Assembly: GCA_031277945.1 (NCBI GenBank)
Contig: JAITLK010000002.1
Span: 62,001-126,000 of the forward strand
Direction: 5' to 3'
From: Microbacterium sp.
GTDB taxonomy: Bacteria > Actinomycetota > Actinomycetes > Actinomycetales > Microbacteriaceae
Length of the DNA: 64,000 bases
Below, piece by piece: positions 33,648-41,624 of the stretch. The notes below the pieces were generated by a model. The model saw nothing but the letters and a program-made list of their open reading frames with translations. It did not search any database and was not told where the DNA came from. Made by a program: the position numbers and the translations under genes. Numbering within the stretch: position 1 is the stretch's first letter; every line of letters begins with the position of its first letter.

Positions 33648-33684
33648 CGTGATCCCGGCCGCCCGCAGGCGAACCGGGATCACG
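33648..33684 (-). terminator. terminator of the sigma/DUF4349 operon
   Basis: An 11-bp perfect stem (CGTGATCCCGG at 33648-33658, complement at 33674-33684) with an inner GCC/GGC stem lies 14 bases after the DUF4349 stop on the minus strand. Confidence 0.65.
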
Positions 33685-33697
33685 CGGTGAATGAGGG

Positions 33698-34867
33698 TCA
33701 GCCCTTCAGGGCCTCGTCGAGGGCCTCGTCGTCGGCCTCTGCCTCCGCCTCGCCGCTGGCCTCCCGTCGCGCGCGGCGCCGGTTCTGAACGGCGCGGATG
33801 ATGGGCAGCACGATCAGCAGGATCAGCCCGATCACCACGAGCCACGGCACCGCGAACCCGAGGGCGATCAACAGAGCGTTGCCCGCCGCGATGAGACCGT
33901 TCCATCCGCTCCAGAAACCGTCGCCGAAACCGGCGGGATCCGCTGCGACGGACGTCGACTTCAGGCTCAGGTTCACGGAGAGCGTGGACATCGCGACCTG
34001 GTCCTGCAGGCTCGCCAGCTGCTGCTGCAGCGACTCCAGCTCGGCCTGACGCTCTGCCAGCGCGCTCTCCGCCGCGACCAGATCGGCGACCGATCCCGAG
34101 GCCTTCATCAGATCCTGTAGTCGCGCAACCGAGGTGGACAGCGAGTCCACACGTGCCTGCAGGTCCACGGACTGCGCCGTGACATCGGTGCGGTTGACCG
34201 ATTGCGAGACGACAGTACCGAGATCCGCGAGATCCGTGATGGCTGCGTCGATATCGGACTCCGGAATGCGCAGGGAGATGTATCCATAGTCCACCCGCAC
34301 GTCGCTCGCCAGCGGCTCGGTCATTCCGCCGCCGCTGCCCACGCTCTGGGAGGCCACATAGCCGTCGTGGTTCTGGGCGAAGATCGTGAGCTGCGCGGTG
34401 GCTGCCGCGATGTCGTCGACCTGCAGGCCCACGTCCGCCGTGGTGATGATCTGAGGCTCGACGGGAGTGACGGCGGCGTTCGCGCCCCCTGCGGCACTGG
34501 CGTCTCCGCGCAGCGAGGATGCCTCCGGCGCGTCCTCGAACGCCTTGCCCGCGTCGACCGCGGCGAGGTCCGGGGCTGCGTTCCCGGCCGGCTCGGTCCA
34601 CGCGGACGAGCCCGCCGAACTGTCCTGCGCCACCGTCGAGGCGATCAGCTGAGGGCCGACGAGAGCGCCGGTGGCGACAACCGCGACGGTGGCCGCGGCG
34701 GTCGTCCAGCCTGCCGTCAGCCGACGGCGATGGCGACGTGCGGCGGCGGCGCGATCCTTCTGCGTCTGTGTCGCGATGCGGGCGAAGACGGTGTCCTCCA
34801 TCCTGTCGATGGTGGATTCGTCGAGCTCGGGAAGTTCGGGCTTCGCGAGCGGCGGTGTGGCCTTCAT
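33698..34867 (-). CDS. DUF4349 membrane protein, probable partner of the ECF sigma factor
   Basis: The 389-residue protein has a cytoplasmic N-terminus (ELDESTIDRMEDTVFARI, like the helical start of some anti-sigma factors), a first transmembrane helix (about 52-74), a large extracytoplasmic DUF4349 domain with a coiled-coil core (ALAERQAELESLQQQLASLQ) and a C-terminal helix (about 330-355) ending in a short charged tail. The start ATG overlaps the sigma gene stop by TGATG. Family knowledge gives no enzyme activity; location suggests a membrane sensor that holds the sigma factor. Confidence 0.87.
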   Translation of the reverse strand: MKATPPLAKPELPELDESTIDRMEDTVFARIATQTQKDRAAAARRHRRRLTAGWTTAAATVAVVATGALVGPQLIASTVAQDSSAGSSAWTEPAGNAAPDLAAVDAGKAFEDAPEASSLRGDASAAGGANAAVTPVEPQIITTADVGLQVDDIAAATAQLTIFAQNHDGYVASQSVGSGGGMTEPLASDVRVDYGYISLRIPESDIDAAITDLADLGTVVSQSVNRTDVTAQSVDLQARVDSLSTSVARLQDLMKASGSVADLVAAESALAERQAELESLQQQLASLQDQVAMSTLSVNLSLKSTSVAADPAGFGDGFWSGWNGLIAAGNALLIALGFAVPWLVVIGLILLIVLPIIRAVQNRRRARREASGEAEAEADDEALDEALKG

Positions 34868-35421
34868 CAGCTCTCCGATTCGGTCAGGGTGGTCCGCAGG
34901 CGGGTGCGAATGCGGGAGAGACGGTTGCGGACGACGCCGTGGCCGACCGACAGCGAGTCCGCCGCGGCCTGGTAGCCATAGCCCTCGACGACGCACAAGC
35001 GGAAGATCTCGCGGTCGATCTCGCTCATCGCCGCGATCTCGTCCGTGATGCGTTTTGCCAGATCGGCACCGATCACCTGATCCTCGACGTCGACGGTGTC
35101 GGGCACTGCGTCGTCGATCAGCTCGGAGCGGTTCGCGAGATCCCGACGACGGGAGCGGAGGCGGTTCGCGGACTGGAAGCGGCAGATGGTGGCCAGCCAG
35201 GGAAGCAGGGACGAACCCTGCAGCTCCAGGCCGGCGAGCTTCCGCCACGCCACCACGAACGTCTCCTGGGTGACATCCTCCGCGTCTGCGGCATTGGACA
35301 GCAAACCGTACGCGATCCAGTAGACCGGCTTGACGTACTGCCGATACAGCCGTTGAAAGGCGTGTTCGCTGCCTCCCGCGGCCGCAGCCACGAGGTCGGC
35401 ATCGTCGAGTACTGCCTCCAC
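34867..35421 (-). CDS. ECF-type RNA polymerase sigma factor
   Basis: Sigma-70 family protein of 184 residues with only regions 2 and 4. Region 2 spans about 15-85 (FQRLYRQYVKPVYWIAYGLLSNAADAEDVTQETFVVAW), region 4 about 125-178 (MSEIDREIFRLCVVEGYGYQAAADSLSVGHGVVRNRLSRIRTRLR). The GTG start follows AGAAGGAGG. On the minus strand a GGAACC (35497-35492), an ECF-like -35, lies in the shared intergenic region, which would allow autoregulation, but its -10 is unclear. The downstream DUF4349 protein is the likely anti-sigma partner. Confidence 0.9.
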   Translation of the reverse strand: MEAVLDDADLVAAAAGGSEHAFQRLYRQYVKPVYWIAYGLLSNAADAEDVTQETFVVAWRKLAGLELQGSSLLPWLATICRFQSANRLRSRRRDLANRSELIDDAVPDTVDVEDQVIGADLAKRITDEIAAMSEIDREIFRLCVVEGYGYQAAADSLSVGHGVVRNRLSRIRTRLRTTLTESES

Positions 35422-35532
35422 GCGCCCTCCTTCTGTTGTCTCTCACCTGACAGTGTGCCGGTGGCAGATATCGTCTCAGACTCCGTTGACCGGTTCCGCG
35501 CACAGCCGCGCGAGTGCACGACGATCTCACGC

Positions 35533-35538
35533 TAGAAT
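35533..35538 (+). promoter_or_regulatory. -10 box TAGAAT of the terC transcript
   Basis: TAGAAT sits just before the riboswitch aptamer; transcription from about 35543-35546 would make the aptamer the very 5' end of the RNA. Confidence 0.6.
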
Positions 35539-35540
35539 CG

Positions 35541-35658
35541 ACGAAGCGAGGGGGAGTATCCCGCAAACGCGCCATCGTCATCACGAGCTCCGGCTCCGGT
35601 TGCGCACCGCTCATCGAGCGGGGGAGAGACTTTCGGTCATTTCGTCAACCTCCGAAAG
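35541..35658 (+). promoter_or_regulatory. yybP-ykoY manganese riboswitch before terC
   Basis: The leader has the conserved elements of the yybP-ykoY class: GGGGAGTA (35551-35558), a CATCGTCATCACG loop region (35573-35585), and GGGGGAGAGACTTT (35620-35633). P2 pairs TCCCGC (35559-35564) with GCGGGG (35618-35623). The switch is visible: CTTTCGG (35630-35636) can pair either with the 5' CGAAG (aptamer P1) or with CCGAAAG (35652-35658), which covers the ribosome binding site GAAAGG. Manganese binding would therefore free the start site. The class is known to control manganese exporters such as TerC/Alx and MntP. Confidence 0.85.
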
Positions 35659-35664
35659 GCCTCC

Positions 35665-36708
35665 GTGATCTCCACGACCTTCCTTCCCCTGCAGAACGCT
35701 CTGCTCGAGCTGCCGCCCGTCTTCGAGATCGGCTCGCTCATCGTGCTGGTGCTGATCCTGGTGGCGGATCTCCTGCTGGTCCTCAAGCGCCCGCACATCC
35801 CCTCCACGAAGGAATCGACGCTGTGGGTGGTCTTCTACGTCACCCTCGCGCTGATCTTCGCCGTGCTGATCTGGATCTTCGCGGACGGCGAGCACGCCGG
35901 TCAGTTCATCGCCGGCTGGCTCACCGAGTACAGCCTCTCGATCGACAATCTCTTCGTCTTCGTGCTGATCATGACGCAGTTCAAGGTGCCGCGCCGCTAT
36001 CAGCAGGAGGTGCTGATGGTGGGCATCATCATCGCGCTCGTCCTGCGCGCGGCCTTCATCCTGCTCGGAGCGGCCGTGATCGAGCGCTGGTCGTGGATCT
36101 TCTACATCTTCGGCGCCTTCCTCCTCTACACCGCCGTCAAGCAGGCGCTGGAGAACTCGTCGGACGACGAGGAGGAGAAGGAGAGCCTGATCGTGCGCCT
36201 GGTCCGTCGCGTGATCCCGGTGACCGATGAGTTCGACGGGGCCAAGATCACCACGCGCATCGACGGCCGCCGGTTCTTCACACCGATGATCATCGTGTTC
36301 ATCGCGATCGGCGTCACCGATCTGCTGTTCGCGATCGACTCGATTCCCGCGATCTTCGGCATCACCACCAGCCCGTTCATCGTGTTCACGGCAAACCTCT
36401 TCGCGCTCATGGGGCTTCGGCAGCTGTACTTCCTGCTCGGCGATCTCCTCGAGCGCCTGCGCTACCTGCACTACGGCATCGCGGCCATTCTGGCGTTCAT
36501 CGGCGTGAAGCTCGTCTTCCACGCGATGCACGAGAACACGGTGCCGTTCCTCAACGGCGGACAGCCCTTCGAGTGGGCGCCGGAGATCAGCACGTGGACC
36601 TCGCTCATCGTCATCGTCGCGTCGATGGCCATCGCCACGATCGCCAGCCTCATCGCCTCGGGCCGTGAGCGCCGTGTCGCGGCACGTAACGTGGAAACGC
36701 TGGACTGA
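35665..36708 (+). CDS. TerC-family integral membrane protein (probable Mn2+ exporter)
   Basis: Multi-pass membrane protein of 347 residues with about eight or nine helices. The TerC signatures are EYSLSIDNLFVFVLIM and LFAIDSIPAIFGIT, whose acidic residues line the metal path, and GAKITTRIDGRRFFTPM between them. Alx/TerC proteins export manganese, and the riboswitch in front supports that role. The GTG start has GAAAGG five to six bases upstream, within the switching hairpin. A terminator follows. Confidence 0.92.
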   Translation: MISTTFLPLQNALLELPPVFEIGSLIVLVLILVADLLLVLKRPHIPSTKESTLWVVFYVTLALIFAVLIWIFADGEHAGQFIAGWLTEYSLSIDNLFVFVLIMTQFKVPRRYQQEVLMVGIIIALVLRAAFILLGAAVIERWSWIFYIFGAFLLYTAVKQALENSSDDEEEKESLIVRLVRRVIPVTDEFDGAKITTRIDGRRFFTPMIIVFIAIGVTDLLFAIDSIPAIFGITTSPFIVFTANLFALMGLRQLYFLLGDLLERLRYLHYGIAAILAFIGVKLVFHAMHENTVPFLNGGQPFEWAPEISTWTSLIVIVASMAIATIASLIASGRERRVAARNVETLD

Positions 36709-36723
36709 CCCGCAGTTCTTCGA

Positions 36724-36757
36724 CACCAGGGCACCCTCCTCGGCGGGTGCCCTGGTG
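36724..36757 (+). terminator. terminator after terC
   Basis: A 13-bp perfect stem (CACCAGGGCACCC at 36724-36736, complement at 36745-36757) with an eight-base loop follows the terC stop. No clear T-run follows. Confidence 0.68.
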
Positions 36758-36787
36758 CGTGTCGGTGGTCCGTGGTTGGCTTTAGCG

Positions 36788-37624
36788 GTGATCGAATACC
36801 GCGCAGTCCACAAGGAGTATCCCGACGGCACCGTGGCGGTCGTCGACTTCTCTCTGGTGATCCCGGCACGCCGCACCACCGTCTTCGTGGGTTCATCGGG
36901 CTGTGGCAAGACCACGCTGCTGCGCATGATCAACCGGATGGTGGATCCCGAATCGGGCACCATCCTGATCGACGGCGAGGATGTCAGACAGACCGATCCG
37001 GTGCGTCTGCGCCGCAGCATCGGGTACGTCATGCAGAACGGCGGGCTGATGCCGCACCTCACCGTGCGGGACAACGTCGCCACCGTGCCGGTCCTCAACG
37101 GAGTCTCGCGCGCTCAGGCGCGGCTTCGGGCCGGGGAGCTTCTGGAGCTCGTCGGCCTCGACCCCGACCTCGGATCGCGCTATCCCGCTCAGCTCTCGGG
37201 CGGCCAGCAGCAGCGCATCGGTGTGGCGCGCGCGCTGGCCTCCGACCCCAACATCCTGCTCATGGACGAGCCCTTCGCCGCCGTCGACCCGATCGTGCGC
37301 GCCGACCTGCAGCGCGAGACGATGCGCCTGCAGCAGGAGCTGGACAAGACCGTGGTGTTCGTGACCCACGACATCGACGAGGCGTTCCTCCTGGGCGACC
37401 AGGTCGTGATCCTTCGGCAGGGCGCCGATGTGGCGCAGCTCGGCTCGCCCAGCGAGATCATCGAGGCGCCGGCCGATGACTTCGTGCGCCAGTTCGTGGG
37501 TCTGGACGGCGGACGCCGGAGTCTGCGCGCCAAGCACACCCCCGATGGCACGGTGCTGGTCGACGAGGCGGGTCGGGCACATGCCCGTCTCATCGAGGAC
37601 GGCGCGGACGGGTCGACACCATGA
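36788..37624 (+). CDS. osmoprotectant (glycine betaine/choline-type) ABC transporter ATP-binding protein, OpuBA-like
   Basis: Cytoplasmic ATPase of 278 residues. Walker A GSSGCGKTT is at 35-43, the Q-loop VMQNGG, signature LSGGQQQRI, Walker B ILLMDEPF and H-loop FVTHDIDEA follow. The RMINRMVDPESGTILIDGEDV region is typical of quaternary-amine importers (OpuBA/ProV without CBS domains). GTG 36788 is the family start; an upstream in-frame start inside terC is unlikely. It begins a four-gene operon with ATGA overlaps. Confidence 0.92.
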   Translation: MIEYRAVHKEYPDGTVAVVDFSLVIPARRTTVFVGSSGCGKTTLLRMINRMVDPESGTILIDGEDVRQTDPVRLRRSIGYVMQNGGLMPHLTVRDNVATVPVLNGVSRAQARLRAGELLELVGLDPDLGSRYPAQLSGGQQQRIGVARALASDPNILLMDEPFAAVDPIVRADLQRETMRLQQELDKTVVFVTHDIDEAFLLGDQVVILRQGADVAQLGSPSEIIEAPADDFVRQFVGLDGGRRSLRAKHTPDGTVLVDEAGRAHARLIEDGADGSTP

Positions 37625-38292
37625 CCTGGGTCATCGACAATCTCGGGCTCATCTGGTCCCTCACGCTGAAGCACCTGGCGCAGTGCGCCGTCCCGATCAT
37701 CCTGGGCTTCCTGCTCGCCCTTCCCGTGGGGTGGGTGGCGCATCGCTACACTCGCGTTCGCGGCGTGGTGCTCAGCGTCGTCGGCGTCCTCTACGCGATC
37801 CCGTCCTTCGGTCTGTTCGCCGTGCTCGCCAGCCTGTTCGGCATCGAGTACCTGTCGCCGACCAACCTCGTGGTCGCGCTCACCATCTACGCCGTCGCCC
37901 TCATGACACGGTCGGTGGCCGATGCGTTCGATTCGGTGGACGACGATGCACGCCAGGCAGCCACGGCCATCGGTTACAGCCCGGTTCGCCGCTTCTTCAC
38001 CGTGGAGCTGCCGCTCGCCGGGCCAGTCCTGCTCGCCGGGCTCCGAGTCGCAGCGGTATCCACGGTGGCGCTGGCCACCGTGGGCATCCTGATCGGCGTG
38101 GAGAATCTGGGATACCTGTTCACGAACGGCTCCCAGCGCCGGATCATCGCCGAGGTGCTTGCCGGCGTGGTGGCGGTCGGATTGATGGCCTGGGTGTTCG
38201 ACCTCATCCTCGTCGCCCTCGGCCGGGTGCTCCTGCCGTGGAACACGCAGGCGCCGCGAGCGGCGCGCACACGACGGGTGGCGACCGCATGA
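37621..38292 (+). CDS. osmoprotectant ABC transporter permease, first subunit
   Basis: Inner-membrane permease of 223 residues with about five or six helices and the ProW/OpuBB-type motif DARQAATAIGYSPVRRFFTVELPLAGP (EAA loop). ATG overlaps the ATPase stop (ATGA). It pairs with the next permease. Confidence 0.93.
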   Translation: MTWVIDNLGLIWSLTLKHLAQCAVPIILGFLLALPVGWVAHRYTRVRGVVLSVVGVLYAIPSFGLFAVLASLFGIEYLSPTNLVVALTIYAVALMTRSVADAFDSVDDDARQAATAIGYSPVRRFFTVELPLAGPVLLAGLRVAAVSTVALATVGILIGVENLGYLFTNGSQRRIIAEVLAGVVAVGLMAWVFDLILVALGRVLLPWNTQAPRAARTRRVATA

Positions 38293-38999
38293 ACCTCTTC
38301 CTGGAAGCCTTCGCCTGGATCTTCTCGCCGGACCGGCTGGAGGGGGATGCCCTGTCCCTGCCCGCCAACATCGGGCTGCACCTCTGGTACACCGTGGTGA
38401 GTGTGCTGATCGCCGCGGTCATCGCGGTCCCGCTCGGCTGGTGGATCGGCCACACCGGGCGGGGTCGCAACGTCGCCGTCGTGATCTCGGGGATGGCCCG
38501 GGCGATCCCGTCCCTCGGTCTCGTGATCCTGCTCGTGATGCTCATGGGCGTCGCGCTGAAGGGTCCCGCGGCCATCGTCGCCTTCGTCGTCCTCGCGATC
38601 CCCTCGATCCTGGCGGGTGCCTACTCCGGGATCGATGCGATCGATCGTCGGACCCTGGATGCGGCGCGCGCTGTGGGAATGAACTCCTGGCAGGTGCTGT
38701 TCCGGGTCGAAGTGCCCCTCAGCCTGCCCCTGCTGATCGGCGGACTCCGTGCCGCCGCGCTTCAGGTCGTCGCCACCGTGGCGATCGCCGCCTACGTGGG
38801 GCTGGGCGGTATCGGATTCTTCATCCTCCAGGGGATCCAGACCCGCCGGTTCGACCAGATCCTGGGTGCGTCCATCGTGGTGGTCGTGCTCGCTCTCGCC
38901 ATTGACGCGGTGCTTGCCCTGCTGCAGCGCGTCGTCACCCCCGCGGGTGTTCGCATCCGCCTGACCCAGGCGCGCGCCGCAGCCGTGGCCACCGCCTGA
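38289..38999 (+). CDS. osmoprotectant ABC transporter permease, second subunit
   Basis: Inner-membrane permease of 236 residues; an N-terminal polar segment, then about six helices with the EAA loop RTLDAARAVGMNSWQVLFRVEVPLSLP. ATG 38289 overlaps the upstream stop (ATGA). Longer frames that begin in the previous gene are shadows. Confidence 0.93.
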   Translation: MNLFLEAFAWIFSPDRLEGDALSLPANIGLHLWYTVVSVLIAAVIAVPLGWWIGHTGRGRNVAVVISGMARAIPSLGLVILLVMLMGVALKGPAAIVAFVVLAIPSILAGAYSGIDAIDRRTLDAARAVGMNSWQVLFRVEVPLSLPLLIGGLRAAALQVVATVAIAAYVGLGGIGFFILQGIQTRRFDQILGASIVVVVLALAIDAVLALLQRVVTPAGVRIRLTQARAAAVATA

Positions 39000-39055
39000 C
39001 GCAAGATCCGTCCAGAAGCAGTTTCGACAAAATCGTCCAACAGATCGGAGCGATC

Positions 39056-39976
39056 ATGAACCTCACCCGACGATTCGCCCTCGCCGCCCTCACGGCGGCA
39101 GCTCTCGCCCTCGCCGGCTGCGCCTCCTCAGACCCCCTCGGCGGATCTTCGTCGACGGGAACCGGCCCCTCCGGTTCCGCCGCACCGTCGGGAACGATCG
39201 TGGTGGGCTCGCAGGCCTACTACTCGAACGAGATCATCGCGGAGATCTACGCGCAGGCGCTGGAGGATGCCGGTAACACCGTGGAGCGCAAGTTCAACAT
39301 CGGACAGCGCGATGCCTACATGCCGGCTCTGGAGAGCGGAGAGGTGACGCTCTTCCCCGAGTACACCGGGAATCTGCTCCAGTGGCTCGACAAGGACACC
39401 ACGGCCACCGGCGACGACGATGTGTATGCCGCTCTCCAGGCCGCCATGCCGGACTCGCTGACGGTGCTGGACCAGGCGCCGGCTACCGATCAGGACTCCT
39501 ACACGGTGACGGCCGCATTCGCTGCGGAGCACGGGCTCAGCAGCATCGAGGATCTCGCGAAGGTGCCGAACCTCACCCTCGGCGGACCGCCGGAGCTCCA
39601 GGAGCGCCCCTACGGCCCCACCGGTCTGAAGTCGATCTACGGCGTCGACGTCACGTTCTCGCCGACCGCCGACACCACGGTGGATGAGCTCGTCGCCGGC
39701 GGCATCCAGGTGGGCAACGTCTACACCGCCGACCCGCGGATCGCGACGGACGACCTCGTCGTGCTGAAGGACACGAAGAACATCTTCCTCGCGTCGCACG
39801 TGGTGCCGGTCGTCAACAAGGATGTGGCCGACAAGATCGCCGACACCATCAATGCGGTGAGCGCGAAGCTGACGGCGGATGCGCTGCGCGAGCTGAACAA
39901 GGAGAGCACGGTGGACGAGAAGTCCGCTCCGGACATCGCGAAGGCATGGCTGGCCGACCAGGGTCTCGCAGGCTGA
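39056..39976 (+). CDS. osmoprotectant ABC transporter substrate-binding lipoprotein
   Basis: Lipid-anchored binding protein of 306 residues of the OpuAC/OpuBC type. Lipobox LAGC gives Cys22; the domain has GSQAYYSNEIIAEIYAQALEDAG and LFPEYTGNLLQWL, where the Tyr residues would form an aromatic cage for a quaternary amine. GGAG precedes the ATG by about seven bases. It ends the operon, followed by a terminator. Confidence 0.93.
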   Translation: MNLTRRFALAALTAAALALAGCASSDPLGGSSSTGTGPSGSAAPSGTIVVGSQAYYSNEIIAEIYAQALEDAGNTVERKFNIGQRDAYMPALESGEVTLFPEYTGNLLQWLDKDTTATGDDDVYAALQAAMPDSLTVLDQAPATDQDSYTVTAAFAAEHGLSSIEDLAKVPNLTLGGPPELQERPYGPTGLKSIYGVDVTFSPTADTTVDELVAGGIQVGNVYTADPRIATDDLVVLKDTKNIFLASHVVPVVNKDVADKIADTINAVSAKLTADALRELNKESTVDEKSAPDIAKAWLADQGLAG

Positions 39977-39987
39977 TGACATGACAG

Positions 39988-40018
39988 AACCGCCCCGGTG
40001 CCTGGCACCGGGGCGGTT
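39988..40018. terminator. strong bidirectional terminator
   Basis: A 13-bp perfect stem (AACCGCCCCGGTG at 39988-40000, complement at 40006-40018) with a five-base loop and TCGCGTTTC after it separates the convergent binding-protein and metY-like genes. Confidence 0.82.
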
Positions 40019-40044
40019 TCGCGTTTCTCGACTGGCGCGAGGCC

Positions 40045-41322
40045 TCAGAGCCCCGCGAGCGCCTGCTCGAGGTCGGCGATGATGTCGGAGACCTCCTCGA
40101 GGCCGATCGACAACCGCAGCGTGCCGTCGAACACGCCGACGGCGGCGCGTTCTTCGGGCGTACTGTGCACGTGGCTGGTGGTTGCCGGGTGAAGGACCAG
40201 GGTGCGGACATCGCCGAGGTGGGTCATGTGCGTGATCACCTCGACGGAGTTGACCACGTGTTCGGCTGCCGAGCGACCGCCACGCAGCGTGATCGTGAAG
40301 ACGGAACCGGCGCCGCGGGGAAGGATGCGCTGGCCGAGTTCATAGTCCGGGTGAGAGGGCAAGCCGACGTAGTCGACGCGTTCCACGGCGGGGTGGGCAT
40401 CCAGCCACGCGGCCACCTCCGCCGCAGCTGCGCTGTGGGCGCGGACGCGCACGGACAGCGTCTCGGCTCCCTGGCCGATGAGGAAAGCGTTGAGCGGCGA
40501 GATGGTGGGACCGAGACGCGAGGACACCACTTCCCGGGCGTACGTGATCCGCGCGCTCCCGCCGGCGCGCTCCGCGATGCTCGGCTCGCCGTGGCGGCCT
40601 GCCGCGATCAGGTGCGGGGATCGAGCGCCGTCGCGTTCGGCGTCGAAGTGGCCGCCGTCCACGACCACGCCGCCGAGCACGGAGCCCTGCCCCGAGAGGA
40701 ACTTGCTGGCGGAGTGGATGACGAGGTCCGCTCCTTCCTCCAGCGGTCGCGACAGGTACGGGGTGGAGAAGGTGCTGTCCACGATGAGCGCGATGCCGTA
40801 CTCCCGCGCCACCGAGGACACCAGCGGTACATCCAGCAACAGGTTGGCCGCGTTGGAGATGGTCTCGCCGATGAACGCCACGGTGTTGGGCTGCACGGCA
40901 TCGCGCCAGGTCTGGGGGTCGCGGATGTCGGAGACGAACGTGGTGGAAATGCCGAGGCGGGCGAGGAGATCCAGGAACAGACCGCGCGATCCCTCGTAGA
41001 TGTGATCCGAACAGACCACGTGATCGCCGGCGCCGGCCACCGCGAGCACCGCCGTGGACATCGCCGCCTGCCCCGAGGAGACCAACAGGGCCTGGGTGCC
41101 GCCCTCGAGCGCCGCGAGCTTGCGCTCCACGGCGTCGATGGTCGGATTGCCGATGCGCGTGTAGCCGAACCCGGCTCCGGTGGAGAAGTGATGCTCGGCC
41201 TGCTCGAACGAGTCGAAGGGGAAGCCTGCGGTGAGGTGGATCGGCACAGCACGCGGCGTGGCCGTGGCGACGTCGGATCCGGCGTGTACCTGTCGGGTCG
41301 AGAACCCGTGCTGATCGCTCAC
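40045..41322 (-). CDS. metY: O-acetylhomoserine sulfhydrylase-type PLP enzyme
   Basis: Cys/Met-metabolism PLP enzyme of 425 residues, MetY-like: makes homocysteine from O-acetylhomoserine and sulfide (direct sulfhydrylation). Signatures: GYTRIGNPTIDAVERKLAALEGG near the N-terminus, SSGQAAMS, the cofactor Asp in IVDSTFSTPYLSRP and the Schiff-base Lys in HSASKFLSGQGS. The substrate within the family (O-acetyl- or O-succinylhomoserine, or methionine gamma-lyase chemistry) is not settled by motifs. The GTG start has AAGGAG six to seven bases upstream. Confidence 0.88.
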   Translation of the reverse strand: MSDQHGFSTRQVHAGSDVATATPRAVPIHLTAGFPFDSFEQAEHHFSTGAGFGYTRIGNPTIDAVERKLAALEGGTQALLVSSGQAAMSTAVLAVAGAGDHVVCSDHIYEGSRGLFLDLLARLGISTTFVSDIRDPQTWRDAVQPNTVAFIGETISNAANLLLDVPLVSSVAREYGIALIVDSTFSTPYLSRPLEEGADLVIHSASKFLSGQGSVLGGVVVDGGHFDAERDGARSPHLIAAGRHGEPSIAERAGGSARITYAREVVSSRLGPTISPLNAFLIGQGAETLSVRVRAHSAAAAEVAAWLDAHPAVERVDYVGLPSHPDYELGQRILPRGAGSVFTITLRGGRSAAEHVVNSVEVITHMTHLGDVRTLVLHPATTSHVHSTPEERAAVGVFDGTLRLSIGLEEVSDIIADLEQALAGL

Positions 41323-41504
41323 TGGCGCTCCTTCTCATCAAGCGTGTCTCATCGCACGCACGCCCAGGATTCCAGGTGGGGCGTGCAAACCGGTCATCGT
41401 GTGACAGCGCGTGACAGGAAGTGACAGCCAGACGTCACATGGAGTCCCCGTGCCGCGTTACGCGAGGGTTGCGGGGTGCGGTCCGCCGTGCTGCACGGCG
41501 GTGG

Positions 41505-41510
41505 TAGCCT
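41505..41510 (+). promoter_or_regulatory. -10 box TAGCCT, leaderless start of the leu leader peptide
   Basis: TAGCCT is followed by exactly six bases (CAAAAG) and the ATG of the leader peptide at 41517, so the leuCD transcript probably begins directly on the leader peptide. Confidence 0.65.
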
Positions 41511-41516
41511 CAAAAG

Positions 41517-41567
41517 ATGCGCGCGGGACTGCTTCTCCTTCTCCGCCGCGACGAGCCCTCGTTCTAG
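41517..41567 (+). CDS. leucine-rich leader peptide of leuCD
   Basis: A 16-residue peptide, MRAGLLLLLRRDEPSF, with five consecutive leucine codons (41529-41543). This is a classical leucine-sensing leader peptide, positioned 57 bases before leuC. A ribosome stalled on the leucine codons when Leu-tRNA is scarce would change folding of the RNA behind it. Its start lies six bases after a -10 box and it has no ribosome binding site, so it should be translated as a leaderless message. Leader-peptide control of leu genes is known in actinobacteria, mainly before leuA. Confidence 0.82.
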   Translation: MRAGLLLLLRRDEPSF

Positions 41568-41618
41568 GCCTGCTCGTCGCGGAGCCGTTTCGTTGGGCCA
41601 TCCGCCGATTCTGGAGAG
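41546..41618 (+). promoter_or_regulatory. attenuator region between leader peptide and leuC
   Basis: CCGCGACGAG (41546-41555, inside the leader peptide just after the leucine codons) pairs perfectly with CTCGTCGCGG (41573-41582). The leuC ribosome binding site GGAGAG (41613-41618) can pair with TTCTCC, present twice within the leucine codons (41533-41538 and 41539-41544). Stalled ribosomes would cover these copies and free leuC. No T-run follows the stem, so control at translation is more likely than at termination; this is inference. Confidence 0.55.
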
Positions 41619-41624
41619 ACTGCA

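Noticed and set aside
40165..41424. 419-codon frame on the plus strand
   Set aside because: Antisense to the metY-like gene with its intact PLP site.
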